A DNA stretch of 56,740 nt, from NCBI GenBank assembly GCA_022841465.1, contig JALHRL010000023.1:14366-71105 (forward strand), read 5' to 3'. Under the pieces are notes generated by a model that had not been told where the DNA came from, did not search any database, and saw only the letters and a list, made by a program, of their open reading frames with translations. Position 1 is the first letter of the stretch. Every line of letters begins with the position of its first letter. This DNA is from Bacteroidia bacterium (GTDB lineage: Bacteria; Bacteroidota; Bacteroidia; B-17B0; Aurantibacillaceae). The translations under genes were made by a program, and so were the position numbers. Below are positions 1-8,572 of the stretch, piece after piece.

Positions 1-84
1 CAATTGGGTTTGCACGAAGAAGTAAATAAAGAATTACCTGAAAACATGGAATTAGCTTTTGATGGACTACAATTAGTAATTTAA
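1..84 (+). CDS. C-terminal end of an unidentified protein (partial)
   Basis: An open frame runs from the first base of the window to a TAA at 82-84 and encodes the last 27 residues of a protein, ending in AFDGLQLVI. The start lies outside the window. The following gene begins 10 bases later on the same strand, so the two are probably cotranscribed. I do not recognise the family from this short tail, and there is no cysteine, histidine cluster or membrane segment to help. Confidence 0.55.
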   Translation, partial: QLGLHEEVNKELPENMELAFDGLQLVI

Positions 85-94
85 ACTTTAGAAA

Positions 95-637
95 ATGGAA
101 CAAAATGTAATTTTAAAAAAGGCAGTTTTTAATCCGAAATTAAAAACATACATTTTTATTGTTATACTTTTTTATTTAGTTGTAAGTGTTATTGGTTTGG
201 TAATTGTTCCATTTTGGTTATTGGGTTTGGGGCAATGGCTTTCCGGAAAGTTTTTCAACACCTTAAAATGTGAGTTGTCAGAGAAAAATCTTTATTTCTC
301 TAAAGGTTTAATTGTGCACATAGAAAAAACAATTCCATTAGAAAATATTCAAGACCTATCGTTTCTGGGCGGTCCCATTTTACGTTCGTTTGGTTTAACT
401 TTTATAAAGGTTGAAACTGCAGGCGGAGGAGGCGCAAGCCATAGCAATATGATGAGTATACCGGGTATACACGATGCCGAAGAGTTTAAAAATTTAATTT
501 TATCGCAACGCGAAATGGTAATGAAGAAGAAGTCGGGTGGGGCAGCAGTTAATTCTAATCAAGAAAATGTTTTATTGTCTGAAATTAGAAATGAATTGGT
601 TCAAATAAAAGAGATTTTAAGAGAAAATAAAAAGTAG
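95..637 (+). CDS. PH domain-containing membrane protein (bPH2/YdbS-like)
   Basis: This 180-residue protein has a hydrophobic hairpin at about residues 18-50 followed by a soluble domain with the features of bacterial PH domain 2 (DUF304/YdbS-like). Its core reads LSEKNLYFSKG, then a charged strand, then IPLENIQDLSF, a pattern seen in this family. The C-terminal 35 residues are polar and probably form a helix. Family members are membrane-bound and their function is largely unknown. The ATG at 95 follows the preceding stop by 10 bases. It converges on the STAS gene with only 5 bases between stop codons and no visible terminator. Family assignment is by pattern only. Confidence 0.75.
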   Translation: MEQNVILKKAVFNPKLKTYIFIVILFYLVVSVIGLVIVPFWLLGLGQWLSGKFFNTLKCELSEKNLYFSKGLIVHIEKTIPLENIQDLSFLGGPILRSFGLTFIKVETAGGGGASHSNMMSIPGIHDAEEFKNLILSQREMVMKKKSGGAAVNSNQENVLLSEIRNELVQIKEILRENKK

Positions 638-642
638 AATTT

Positions 643-990
643 TTACGCTTCCAAAATTTTTAAAGCTGCCTCTTTTGTATCAACAACTTTAAACAAGGTG
701 TTTAGTTTTGTAATTAAAATAAGTTCCTGAATTTTTTTGTTGAGGTTATATAAAACGGTTTCTCCGCCGGTTTTACGCGCTTTGGTAAGTAGTTGAATTA
801 ATGTATTTAAGCCATTACTGTTCATGTATTTTAATTCACTTAAATCTATATACCATTTATTGCAACCGCTTTCTGTTAATTTCTCTGCTTCCGTAATTAA
901 ATCGTTAGCCTGATTTTTTTCAATTAACTCACCTTTTAAGGTAATGTTTGCAATATCATTTTCTTTAACAACTATATATTCAAATACCAT
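643..990 (-). CDS. STAS domain protein (anti-sigma factor antagonist type)
   Basis: This 115-residue protein is a single STAS domain. It has the N-terminal beta strands ITLKGELIEKNQ, the helix with WYIDLSELKYMNSNGLNTLIQ, and a C-terminal helix. The serine in MNSNGL (about residue 58) sits where SpoIIAA-type proteins are phosphorylated, so a partner-switching role is possible, but no anti-sigma kinase or phosphatase lies nearby. It starts only 3 bases after the Fur-type gene, so the two are almost certainly cotranscribed and translationally coupled. The function of the pair is inferred from arrangement alone. Confidence 0.8.
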   Translation of the reverse strand: MVFEYIVVKENDIANITLKGELIEKNQANDLITEAEKLTESGCNKWYIDLSELKYMNSNGLNTLIQLLTKARKTGGETVLYNLNKKIQELILITKLNTLFKVVDTKEAALKILEA

Positions 991-993
991 GGT

Positions 994-1464
994 TTACTTT
1001 TTTTTATGTTCACAAAATCCTTTATCGCGTAAGTTATTGCATTTGGCAAAAAAATTAAGCGAGTGGTGAATAACGTTAAAGTTAAGCAAATCTTCCGTCA
1101 TTTTTTGTATTTGCATAATTCGCGGGTCGCAAAATTCAAAAACTTTTTCGCAATCGGTACAAATTAAATGATCGTGTTGCTTGTATTTATAGGCCTTTTC
1201 AAACTGAGCCATGTTTTTACCAAATTGATGTTTAATCACCAATCCGGCATCAATTAAAATTTCTATATTGTTGTATAAGGTTGCTCTGCTAACACGGTAT
1301 TTTTTATTTTTCATCAGCAAATAAAGTTGCTCTATATCAAAATGTCCGTCGTGCGAATATATTTCATTTAAAATTGCATAACGCTCCGATGTTTTACGGT
1401 GTTTGTGCTTTTCTAAATAATCCGTTAAAATTTTACTTACTGCTTCTTTGTTATCCTGACTCAT
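994..1464 (-). CDS. Fur family transcriptional regulator (Fur/PerR/Zur type)
   Basis: The protein has the Fur layout: an N-terminal winged helix ([13 protein letters not shown] then [21 protein letters not shown]) and a C-terminal metal-binding dimerisation domain with HDHLICTDC and a late cysteine pair in [14 protein letters not shown]. Fur proteins repress metal uptake or peroxide genes using Fe, Mn or Zn; which metal cannot be read here. The late cysteines are seven residues apart, not the usual CxxC. I chose the ATG at 1464 (156 residues) over a TTG nine bases upstream. It heads a two-gene unit with the STAS gene and is divergent from the lipoprotein at 1550. Confidence 0.88.
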   Translation of the reverse strand: MSQDNKEAVSKILTDYLEKHKHRKTSERYAILNEIYSHDGHFDIEQLYLLMKNKKYRVSRATLYNNIEILIDAGLVIKHQFGKNMAQFEKAYKYKQHDHLICTDCEKVFEFCDPRIMQIQKMTEDLLNFNVIHHSLNFFAKCNNLRDKGFCEHKKK

Positions 1465-1549
1465 AGTATCCAATACCCTAAATTACTAATTGTTTTAATA
1501 CTCCGGTTAATTTTAAAGGTTTTAAAATTGATATTTTTTACCTAATTTT

Positions 1550-2269
1550 ATGGGTATTAAAACGCTGGCAGCCATATTTTTAGCAACTATACTTTTTGCT
1601 TCGTGCAGCAAGAAAACCGCTACCCCTGAAACAGTAAACCTTGGTCAGGCCTATTACCCAACCATAATAGGAAAGTTTGTGGAATACAATGTAGATAGTA
1701 TTGTGTTTAATGATTTAACCTTAACGGTAGATACTTTTCGTTACCGAATTAAAGAAAAGCTAACTTCATTTTTTACCGATAACGAGGGCAGGCAAGCAAT
1801 ACGGATAGAAAGGTATGTAAAAAAATTTAATCCAAACAAATCATACGACAGCATTCCCTACACAATAAAAGAAGTTTGGATGGCCAATGTAGAAAGTAAA
1901 AATGTTCAGGTAGTAGAAGGAAATATACGCTACACCAAATTAATTTTTCCTGTTCAAGAAGGTATTAGTTGGAACGGCAATGCGCATAATACTTTGGGGG
2001 AGCAATCATACACTTACGAATACATTGATAAAGCCGAGACTTTTAACACAAAGAATTTTAACAATGTTTTAATGGTAAAACAAAAGGATGATGAAACCTT
2101 AATTTCTAAACAGTATTTTATAGAGAAGTATGCAAAAGGAGCAGGTTTGGTTTACCGAGAAATAAAGGATATTTATTCAAATGCTGTTATTCCGGGTGTG
2201 CCTGTTGAACAAAGAATTGAAAATGGTGTTATATACAAACAAGTCTTAATTAATTATGGTTATGAATAA
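1550..2269 (+). CDS. Hypothetical lipoprotein
   Basis: The 239-residue product begins with a lipoprotein signal peptide ending in the lipobox FASC, so Cys19 would be lipidated and the protein anchored in the envelope. The mature part is a mixed beta-rich polar domain with several tryptophans and tyrosines (for example KEVWMANVESKNV). I do not recognise a named family. Its stop codon overlaps the start region of the following T9SS subtilase, so the two are translated from one message. A shared role of the lipoprotein and the secreted protease is possible but unproven. Confidence 0.8.
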   Translation: MGIKTLAAIFLATILFASCSKKTATPETVNLGQAYYPTIIGKFVEYNVDSIVFNDLTLTVDTFRYRIKEKLTSFFTDNEGRQAIRIERYVKKFNPNKSYDSIPYTIKEVWMANVESKNVQVVEGNIRYTKLIFPVQEGISWNGNAHNTLGEQSYTYEYIDKAETFNTKNFNNVLMVKQKDDETLISKQYFIEKYAKGAGLVYREIKDIYSNAVIPGVPVEQRIENGVIYKQVLINYGYE

Positions 2270-3905
2270 ATCAATTTCTTTTTTAATTGCCTCAGTTATT
2301 TTAATTGCGTCAGTTAAAAGTCAAACTCCTACAAAGTATTGGGTTAAACTTTCAGATAAAAACGGAACCCCTTATTCTATAAGTACGCCTACTGCATTTT
2401 TAACTCAAAAAGCTGTTCAACGCAGAACTGCGCAAGGCATTGCCATTGATAATACCGATTTACCGGTAACGCCAAGTTATGTTTCGCAAATTGAAGCAAT
2501 AACCGATGTAAAAGTATTGTATGCATCAAAATGGTTAAATGCGGTGGTGGTGCAAATTGCTAATTCATCAACTGCTGCAATACCTGCAATTAATTCACTA
2601 TCCTTTGTTGTGAATTCACAACCCGCAAATAAATTTAAAGTTGTTATAGAGAAAGAAGTTAATTATTTAGAAAATACACAACTTGAAAAAACATCAAATG
2701 TTTCGGCCGGACCAGCATATTATGGCGGCGCTTATTGGCAAGCAAAACAATTAAATGTAGATTGTATGCATGGGTATGGTTATCGTGGACAAGGAATGAC
2801 AATTGCAGTGCTTGATGCAGGTTTCAGAAATGTAGATGTTATTCAAGCTTTTGATAGTTTAAAAAACAGAGGCGGAATTTTAGGTACACGCGATTTTGTT
2901 GCCGGTGGTAATAGTGTTTACGAAGATGATTCGCATGGAATGAGTGTTTTATCTTGCATGGCCGCATTAGTACCTAATGTTATGGTTGGAACCGCCCCTC
3001 GTGCAGATTATTGGTTGTTGCGTACCGAAGATGTTGCTTCTGAAACACCAAGTGAAGAATATAACTGGATAAGAGGAGCTGAATTTGCTGATAGCGTTGG
3101 GGTAGATATTTTAACTACATCTTTAGGTTATACTACTTTTGATAACTCATCTTTTAATCATGTTTATTCTTCGCTAAACGGAAAAACGTACCCAATGAGT
3201 ATTGCTGCAACCATGGCGGCACGTAAGGGTATATTTGTTTTAAATTCTGCCGGAAACGATGGCGGAAATTCATGGAATTTTATTGGTGTACCGGCAGATG
3301 CGGATAGTATTTGTACCGTTGGTGCGGTGGATAGTTTAGGCTTGGTAACCGGCTTTAGTTCTAAAGGCCCAACTGCCGATGGAAGAATTAAACCCGATTT
3401 AGTTGCACGCGGAGGAAAAGCGTATGTTACTAATTCTTTTGGCGGATACTCCTTTGGAAACGGAACTTCGTTTTCTTGTCCGGTTTTAGCAGGAGCAGTA
3501 GCTTGTTTTTGGCAACGACATAATACATATAGCAACATGAAAGTGTTAGATACATTAAAATTAACCGCATCAAATAAATTAAACCCTAACAATAGCATGG
3601 GTTGGGGGTTGCCTGATATGTGTGCCTTGCCTGTTGGTATTGCATCGTATAAAATAGAAGAGGTGCCTTTTTCAATTTATCCCAATCCGTTTAATGCAGA
3701 AGTTGCAATTGAAACAGAAAGCAATTTTTCTAAAGAAAGCACTATTGAAATTTACAATGTATTGGGCAAAAAACTTTTTAAAGTGAATGAAAAATTAAAA
3801 TCGGGTAAAACCAATCTTAATTTAAGTAGCTTAGAAAATGGTGTTTATTTTATTCGCTTAACAAACGGAAATTTAAGTACTACTAAAAAATTGGTAAAAG
3901 AATAA
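2262..3905 (+). CDS. Secreted S8 family subtilisin-like serine peptidase, T9SS cargo
   Basis: Numbered from the ATG at 2262 (547 residues), the protein has a signal peptide ending near VKSQ, a prodomain-like region, then a subtilase domain with catalytic Asp185 (AVLDAGF), His225 (DSHGMSV), oxyanion Asn332 (SAGND) and Ser403 (GTSFSCP). The last 75 residues form a type A T9SS sorting domain (IYPNPFNAEV to KKLVKE), which directs export across the outer membrane by the Por/Spr system. An in-frame ATG at 2256 is also possible; 2262 gives a more typical signal peptide. The start overlaps the end of the upstream lipoprotein gene by 8 bases. Confidence 0.92.
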   Translation: MNKSISFLIASVILIASVKSQTPTKYWVKLSDKNGTPYSISTPTAFLTQKAVQRRTAQGIAIDNTDLPVTPSYVSQIEAITDVKVLYASKWLNAVVVQIANSSTAAIPAINSLSFVVNSQPANKFKVVIEKEVNYLENTQLEKTSNVSAGPAYYGGAYWQAKQLNVDCMHGYGYRGQGMTIAVLDAGFRNVDVIQAFDSLKNRGGILGTRDFVAGGNSVYEDDSHGMSVLSCMAALVPNVMVGTAPRADYWLLRTEDVASETPSEEYNWIRGAEFADSVGVDILTTSLGYTTFDNSSFNHVYSSLNGKTYPMSIAATMAARKGIFVLNSAGNDGGNSWNFIGVPADADSICTVGAVDSLGLVTGFSSKGPTADGRIKPDLVARGGKAYVTNSFGGYSFGNGTSFSCPVLAGAVACFWQRHNTYSNMKVLDTLKLTASNKLNPNNSMGWGLPDMCALPVGIASYKIEEVPFSIYPNPFNAEVAIETESNFSKESTIEIYNVLGKKLFKVNEKLKSGKTNLNLSSLENGVYFIRLTNGNLSTTKKLVKE

Positions 3906-3910
3906 AAATC

Positions 3911-4123
3911 TTAAGGAACAGGATCGTACCCATGTTTTCCCCAAGGGTGGCAGCGTAGAATTCTTTTAAGTCCAAGCCAAGTACCTTTTATAAATCCGTA
4001 TTTATTTAATGCCTCAATGGTGTATTGGCTGCATGTGGGTTGATAGCGGCATGCACTAGGGAGTAATGGAGAAATTGAAGTTTGGTAGAACCTAACAAAT
4101 ATAATGGCTAACTTTTTAATGAT
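3911..4123 (-). CDS. yidD: Membrane protein insertion efficiency factor YidD, with a non-canonical start codon
   Basis: Reading the minus strand from 4123 gives a 69-70 residue frame with the YidD signature: [19 protein letters not shown], then [10 protein letters not shown], then [14 protein letters not shown], ending HGYDPVP. YidD is a small membrane-associated protein that aids YidC-dependent insertion. No ATG, GTG or TTG precedes the conserved region: the frame opens with ATC ATT AAA AAG directly after the TAA of purE, and purE and yidD share the same reading frame. By comparison with homologues that begin M(I)KK, translation would start at ATT (4120) or ATC (4123). Alternatives are a sequence error or readthrough of the purE stop. 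Confidence 0.85.
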   Translation of the reverse strand: MIKKLAIIFVRFYQTSISPLLPSACRYQPTCSQYTIEALNKYGFIKGTWLGLKRILRCHPWGKHGYDPVP

Positions 4124-4615
4124 TTATTTTTTTAAATCGTCTGAAGCTTTATTTACTTTTTGTTTTAGTGCTTCTTTAAATGCAATTAATTTTTCAAGCA
4201 TAGTTTTATTGTTGCACGAAATAATTTGAGCAGCTAAAATACCGGCATTTTGAGCAGCATTTACTGCAACAGTTGCAACCGGAACACCGTTTGGCATTTG
4301 TACAATACTTAATAAACTATCCCAACCATCAATACTGTTACTGCTTTTTACAGGTACACCAATAACTGGCAGCGGCGTTAATGAGGCTACCATACCCGGT
4401 AAGTGTGCGGCGCCTCCGGCGCCGGCAATAATTACTTGCAATCCTTTTATATGAGCGTTTTTTGCGTACTCAAACATTTTTTCGGGAGTACGATGTGCAG
4501 AAACAATGTCTAACTCAAAAGAAATTCCTAATTCATTTAATACATCGGCAGCCGCTTGCATAATTGGTAAATCGCTGCTGCTTCCCATTATAATTCCAAC
4601 TTTAATATCGCTCAT
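4124..4615 (-). CDS. purE: N5-carboxyaminoimidazole ribonucleotide mutase PurE
   Basis: PurE (163 residues) converts N5-CAIR to CAIR in de novo purine synthesis in the cytoplasm. The class I motifs are present: GSSSD at 11-15 for phosphate binding, SAHRTP at 39-44 with the active-site histidine, and [11 protein letters not shown] at 65-75. Length is normal for the bacterial mutase. It starts 9 bases after lpdA stops and is followed without any gap by the yidD frame, so lnt, lpdA, purE and yidD look like one transcription unit. PurK is not in the window. An A7 run precedes the stop codon. Confidence 0.96.
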   Translation of the reverse strand: MSDIKVGIIMGSSSDLPIMQAAADVLNELGISFELDIVSAHRTPEKMFEYAKNAHIKGLQVIIAGAGGAAHLPGMVASLTPLPVIGVPVKSSNSIDGWDSLLSIVQMPNGVPVATVAVNAAQNAGILAAQIISCNNKTMLEKLIAFKEALKQKVNKASDDLKK

Positions 4616-4624
4616 TTTGTTTTA

Positions 4625-6031
4625 TTAAATATGTATTGCTCTTTTTGCAGTTGCATCTAAGCAAGCTTCTTTAAAGCTTTCTGTAAAAGTAGGGTGTGCA
4701 TGACTCATACGCGAAATATCTTCGGCACTTGCACGGTATTCCATTGCAACAACTGCTTCAGCAATCATATCTGCAGTGCGCGGACCAATCATATGAACGC
4801 CTAAAATTTCATCTGTTGCTTCATCGGCTAACACTTTTACAAATCCGTCGGTATCCATACTGGCGCGTGCTCTGCCGCTTGCTTTAAAAGGGAAATTTCC
4901 TACTTTATATTTTTTCCCTTGTTCTTTTAATTGCTCTTCTGTATAACCTACAGCAGCAACTTCCGGCCAAGTGTAAACAACACCCGGAATTAAGTTGTAA
5001 TTAATATGTGGTTTTTGTCCGGCTAATTGTTCAGCAACAAATGTACCTTCTTCTTCCGCTTTATGTGCTAACATGGCACCTTTTACCACATCGCCAATGG
5101 CATAAATATTATCTACATTGGTTTTTAAATGATTGTCGGTTTCAATTCTCCCTCTGTTGTCTACTTTAACTCCGGCGTTTTCTAAAGCTAATCCTTCGGT
5201 GTAGGGTTTTCTTCCAACCGACATTAAACAATAATCCCCTTTAATTTCTATTTTTTCATCTTTTGCATTTAAAGCAGTTAAAGTAACTTCTTTAGCGCCT
5301 GCTTTTACTCCGGTTACCTTGTGCTTAAATAAAAATTCAAAACTTAAGTTTTTCTTTAATATACGTTGCAATTCTTTGCTTAACGCGCCATCCATTCCGG
5401 CAATAATCCTGTCCATAAATTCTACCACAGTAACTTTACTTCCTAAGCGCGCATAAACGCTACCTAATTCCAAGCCAATTACTCCACCGCCTACAATTAT
5501 CATGTGTTTAGGAACCTCTTGTAATTCCAAAGCTTCCGTTGAGGTAATAACGCGTTTTTTATCTATTTCAATTCCGGGCAGGGTAGAAGGTTTAGAACCT
5601 GTTGCAATAATAATTTTTGCCGCTTCTATTTGTTCGGTTTTCCCATCAGTAGATTTAATTTGAACGGTGGTTTTATTTACAAAACTTCCGGTACCGGTAT
5701 AAACTTTAATATTGTTTTTCTTCATTAAAAAGTTAATGCCATCGCAGGTCATTTTTACAACACCGCGTTTTCTTTCCACCATTTGTTTAATGTTTACTTT
5801 TGGTGCTTTTACGTCAATACCATGTTCTTCAAAATGATGAACGGCATTGTAAAAATGCTCACTTGAATCAAGCATTGCTTTAGAAGGAATACAACCCACA
5901 TTTAAACAAGTTCCACCCAAGGTTGGGTATTTTTCTATTAAAGCAGTTTTCATACCTAATTGTGCGCAGCGAATAGCTGCAACGTATCCACCGGGACCGC
6001 CACCAATAATTGTAACATCAAATTTTTCCAT
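4625..6031 (-). CDS. lpdA: Dihydrolipoyl dehydrogenase (E3)
   Basis: This 468-residue flavoprotein reoxidises dihydrolipoamide in the pyruvate and 2-oxoglutarate dehydrogenase complexes, passing electrons to NAD. It has the FAD-binding GGGPGG at 10-15, the redox-active disulfide in GGTCLNVGCIPSKAM (Cys42, Cys47), a second Rossmann motif IIVGGGVIGLELG, the FAD motif YAIGDV and the C-terminal base in SHAHPTFTE. Length and motif order are typical. It lies 41 bases downstream of lnt and 9 bases upstream of purE. The E1 and E2 genes of the complexes are not in the window. Confidence 0.96.
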   Translation of the reverse strand: MEKFDVTIIGGGPGGYVAAIRCAQLGMKTALIEKYPTLGGTCLNVGCIPSKAMLDSSEHFYNAVHHFEEHGIDVKAPKVNIKQMVERKRGVVKMTCDGINFLMKKNNIKVYTGTGSFVNKTTVQIKSTDGKTEQIEAAKIIIATGSKPSTLPGIEIDKKRVITSTEALELQEVPKHMIIVGGGVIGLELGSVYARLGSKVTVVEFMDRIIAGMDGALSKELQRILKKNLSFEFLFKHKVTGVKAGAKEVTLTALNAKDEKIEIKGDYCLMSVGRKPYTEGLALENAGVKVDNRGRIETDNHLKTNVDNIYAIGDVVKGAMLAHKAEEEGTFVAEQLAGQKPHINYNLIPGVVYTWPEVAAVGYTEEQLKEQGKKYKVGNFPFKASGRARASMDTDGFVKVLADEATDEILGVHMIGPRTADMIAEAVVAMEYRASAEDISRMSHAHPTFTESFKEACLDATAKRAIHI

Positions 6032-6072
6032 AAATTTCTAAGAAAGAATTAGGGTATAAAAATACTTATTAT

Positions 6073-7653
6073 TTAGCGTTTAAAAAAGCGTAAAAACCAG
6101 TAATACAAAAGTGTCAGAATTGCAATAAGCACGCAGGTTTTAGAGATAATATCACCAAACATAGCATAAAAAGTAACTTTATTATTAGGTTTAATTTCTG
6201 CTTCAATTATTGCAGGCTCCCACCATTTTGTGGGTTGTAAAATTTCACCTTTCTCATTAATAATAGCCGATATGCCGGTGTTAGCGCTGCGTGCAATACA
6301 TCTTCTGTTTTCAATAGCTCTCAGGCGTGCATAACTAAGGTGTTGCTTGTGCCCCGGTGTGTTATCCCACCAACCATCGTTGGTTACAATAAAAATAAAA
6401 TGTGCACCGTTTCTGATATATTCAGTACAATAATCGCTGTAAACACTTTCGTAACAAATTACAGGCGCAACGCCAATGTTGTTATTACTTTTAAATACGG
6501 TTCTTTGTTTTTGAATTCCTAAACTGCCAATGGTTCCACCTAAATTAATGGCTAAAGATTCAAGCGGTTTTAAGAGTGCCGGAAAAGGCATTAATTCAAC
6601 ACCCGGTACCAGTTTTGATTTGTGGTAAACATTTATACCTTTAGAATTTATGATAGCAGCAGCATTGTAATAATCGTAATACATGCCCGATGAACGATCT
6701 AGTCTTGAAGTGGCACTGGGTTTTTCTCCTTCTTTATAAAACATGTATGAATTAATGCCCGTAACAATATTTAATTGAGGAAATTTGGAAAGAATACTGT
6801 CTTTAAACAACTGCAAACTTAAATCGTTTTGTAAATTTTCTTCATTAACATCATCGGTAACAAAGGTTTCCGGTAAAATTAAAAAATTGGTTTCATTGGT
6901 AATTTTGCCTTTAATTAAATGTAGCATTTTATTAAACTGCGTATCAAAATCGTAGGCAAATTTTTCGTTATAAGGATCAATATTGGGTTGTACAATTACC
7001 ACTTTTTGTGTTGCTAAATCAGAATTATTAGAATAAGAGAAATAAATGAAATAAGAAATTAAAATAGGTGTAAGGATTACCGCAATTGGTTTTAAAAAAT
7101 GCTTCACATTAAAGTTGCTCGTGTTTAGAGCATTAAACACCAAAATATTTACAACTAATATCCAAAGTGTTCCACCTGAAGTTCCGGTAAACTCAAACCA
7201 CTGAATCCAGTTGGGGCGGTAAGAAAGCACATTTCCCAGGTTTAACCAGGTCCATGTTAAATCCCATAACGAATGCAAATGTTCCCAGGCTAACCAAACC
7301 GGAATTAATAACCAAACAGACCAAGCAGAATTAATTTTTGCTTTAATATTAGAAAAGGTAACAAACACCATCGTCATTAATACGGCATTAGCAATTATAG
7401 CCAATGCTGCACCACCGGCCGATGCAAAGTAAACCCACCAGGTAACGCCCAGATTCCACAAAAAGAAAGTGAGATAAGTAAGGCCGTAAAATTTTAATTT
7501 TCTTTTGGGTGTTTCTCTGTTTTCGTGAAAATATTTTTCGAGTTGTAAAAGCGGTACAAAAGCGGCAAAAATTAACGGCGTAAAATTAAAATACCACGAG
7601 AGCGTTAAAAGTAAGGCGCCCGTCAAAGATGTGGTTATATTTTTGTAAGCCAT
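6073..7653 (-). CDS. lnt: Apolipoprotein N-acyltransferase Lnt
   Basis: Lnt adds the third acyl chain to the N-terminal cysteine of lipoproteins in the inner membrane. The protein has about eight hydrophobic segments, six or so at the N-terminus and one at the C-terminal end, enclosing a nitrilase-like domain. The catalytic Glu (LPETFV), Lys (HKSKLVPGVE) and Cys (VICYESVYSDY) are all present. I chose the ATG at 7653 (MAYKNITTS, 526 residues). A longer frame reaches 7755 but would overlap the divergent tatD gene and adds a poorly fitting N-terminus. It heads the lnt-lpdA-purE-yidD unit, and several lipoprotein substrates are encoded in this window. Confidence 0.92.
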   Translation of the reverse strand: MAYKNITTSLTGALLLTLSWYFNFTPLIFAAFVPLLQLEKYFHENRETPKRKLKFYGLTYLTFFLWNLGVTWWVYFASAGGAALAIIANAVLMTMVFVTFSNIKAKINSAWSVWLLIPVWLAWEHLHSLWDLTWTWLNLGNVLSYRPNWIQWFEFTGTSGGTLWILVVNILVFNALNTSNFNVKHFLKPIAVILTPILISYFIYFSYSNNSDLATQKVVIVQPNIDPYNEKFAYDFDTQFNKMLHLIKGKITNETNFLILPETFVTDDVNEENLQNDLSLQLFKDSILSKFPQLNIVTGINSYMFYKEGEKPSATSRLDRSSGMYYDYYNAAAIINSKGINVYHKSKLVPGVELMPFPALLKPLESLAINLGGTIGSLGIQKQRTVFKSNNNIGVAPVICYESVYSDYCTEYIRNGAHFIFIVTNDGWWDNTPGHKQHLSYARLRAIENRRCIARSANTGISAIINEKGEILQPTKWWEPAIIEAEIKPNNKVTFYAMFGDIISKTCVLIAILTLLYYWFLRFFKR

Positions 7654-7657
7654 TAAG

Positions 7658-7690
7658 ATTGCTAATTTACAATATTTGTTCCTAATTTTG
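7658..7690 (+). promoter_or_regulatory. Candidate promoter of tatD
   Basis: A Bacteroidota-type -7 element TAATTTTG lies at 7683-7690 and an ATTG that could serve as the -33 element lies at 7658-7661, with 21 bases between them. The -7 element ends only 5 bases before the tatD ATG at 7696, so a transcript from here would be almost leaderless. The -33 match is incomplete. Confidence 0.4.
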
Positions 7691-7695
7691 TTGAA

Positions 7696-8460
7696 ATGAT
7701 AATAGATACCCACATACATCTTTACGCCGAAGAATTTAACGCAGATAGAGAGCACCTTATTACTAAAGCGATAAAAAACAACGTTAAAAAATTTTATTTA
7801 CCCAATATTGATTCGGAGAGTATAGAGGCAATGCACGAATTGGAAAAAGCATATCCTGAAAATTGTTTTGCAATGATGGGTTTGCACCCTTGCAGTGTAA
7901 AAGCAAATGTAGAAGAAGAATTAAATATAGTAGAAAGCTGGTTAAATAAAAGAAAGTACGCAGGAGTTGGTGAAATTGGAATTGATTTGTATTGGGATAA
8001 AACTTTTGTTGAAGAACAGAAATACGCATTTAAAAAACAAATAGAATGGGCAGCAAAACTTAATTACCCGTTTGTAATTCATTGCCGCGATTCTTTTAAT
8101 GAAGTGTACGAAGTATTGAAATCGTTTTCTGTATTGCCCAAAGGAATTTTTCATTGTTTTAGCGGAAATTTAGAGGAAGCCCGTAAAATTATTGAATTCG
8201 GAAATTTTAAATTGGGAATAGGTGGGGTACTAACTTTTAAAAACAGTGGCTTAGACAAAGTAGTTAGTGAAATTGGTTTAAATTATTTGGTGTTAGAAAC
8301 CGATGCGCCTTATTTAGCACCCGTGCCCTTTAGAGGCAAACGAAACGAGCCGGTTTATATTTTAGAAGTAGCGCGCAAATTGGCAGAAATAAAAAACTGC
8401 AGCTTACAAGAAGTAGAAGAAATTACAAGTGAAAATGCGGAGTTTGTTTTTGGAAATTAG
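7696..8460 (+). CDS. tatD: TatD family metal-dependent hydrolase (DNase)
   Basis: This 254-residue TIM-barrel protein has the TatD metal ligands in order: DTHIHL (residues 4-9), GEIGID, HCRDS, HCFSG and ETDAPYLAP. Family members are metal-dependent 3'-5' exonucleases or D-aminoacyl-tRNA/DNA repair-related hydrolases; the exact substrate cannot be read. Length is typical. It is divergent from lnt with 42 bases between starts, and a strong stem-loop terminator follows at 8522-8555. Confidence 0.93.
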   Translation: MIIDTHIHLYAEEFNADREHLITKAIKNNVKKFYLPNIDSESIEAMHELEKAYPENCFAMMGLHPCSVKANVEEELNIVESWLNKRKYAGVGEIGIDLYWDKTFVEEQKYAFKKQIEWAAKLNYPFVIHCRDSFNEVYEVLKSFSVLPKGIFHCFSGNLEEARKIIEFGNFKLGIGGVLTFKNSGLDKVVSEIGLNYLVLETDAPYLAPVPFRGKRNEPVYILEVARKLAEIKNCSLQEVEEITSENAEFVFGN

Positions 8461-8521
8461 TTATTTAAAACTTAAGTAAAAATTTATGCGCCAAAAATAA
8501 CTTATTGATTTTAAGCTAAAC

Positions 8522-8555
8522 AAAAAAGCCTCATCGATTTTGATGAGGCTTTTTT
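8522..8555. terminator. Bidirectional intrinsic terminator
   Basis: A perfect 14-base inverted repeat (arms 8522-8535 and 8542-8555, loop of six bases) has a GCCTCATC core with an A6 run on one side and a T6 run on the other. It therefore works on both strands and serves tatD (plus) and the convergent M43-like gene (minus). Confidence 0.9.
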
Positions 8556-8572
8556 GTTCATTCCTTTTTAAT

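Noticed and set aside
3164-3598. A 144-codon open frame on the minus strand
   Set aside because: It lies fully inside the subtilase gene on the other strand, and its sequence has no recognisable motif; the subtilase frame has all catalytic residues.
7654-7755. A longer N-terminus for Lnt
   Set aside because: It would overlap the first 60 bases of tatD and adds residues not typical of Lnt; the ATG at 7653 gives the normal start.
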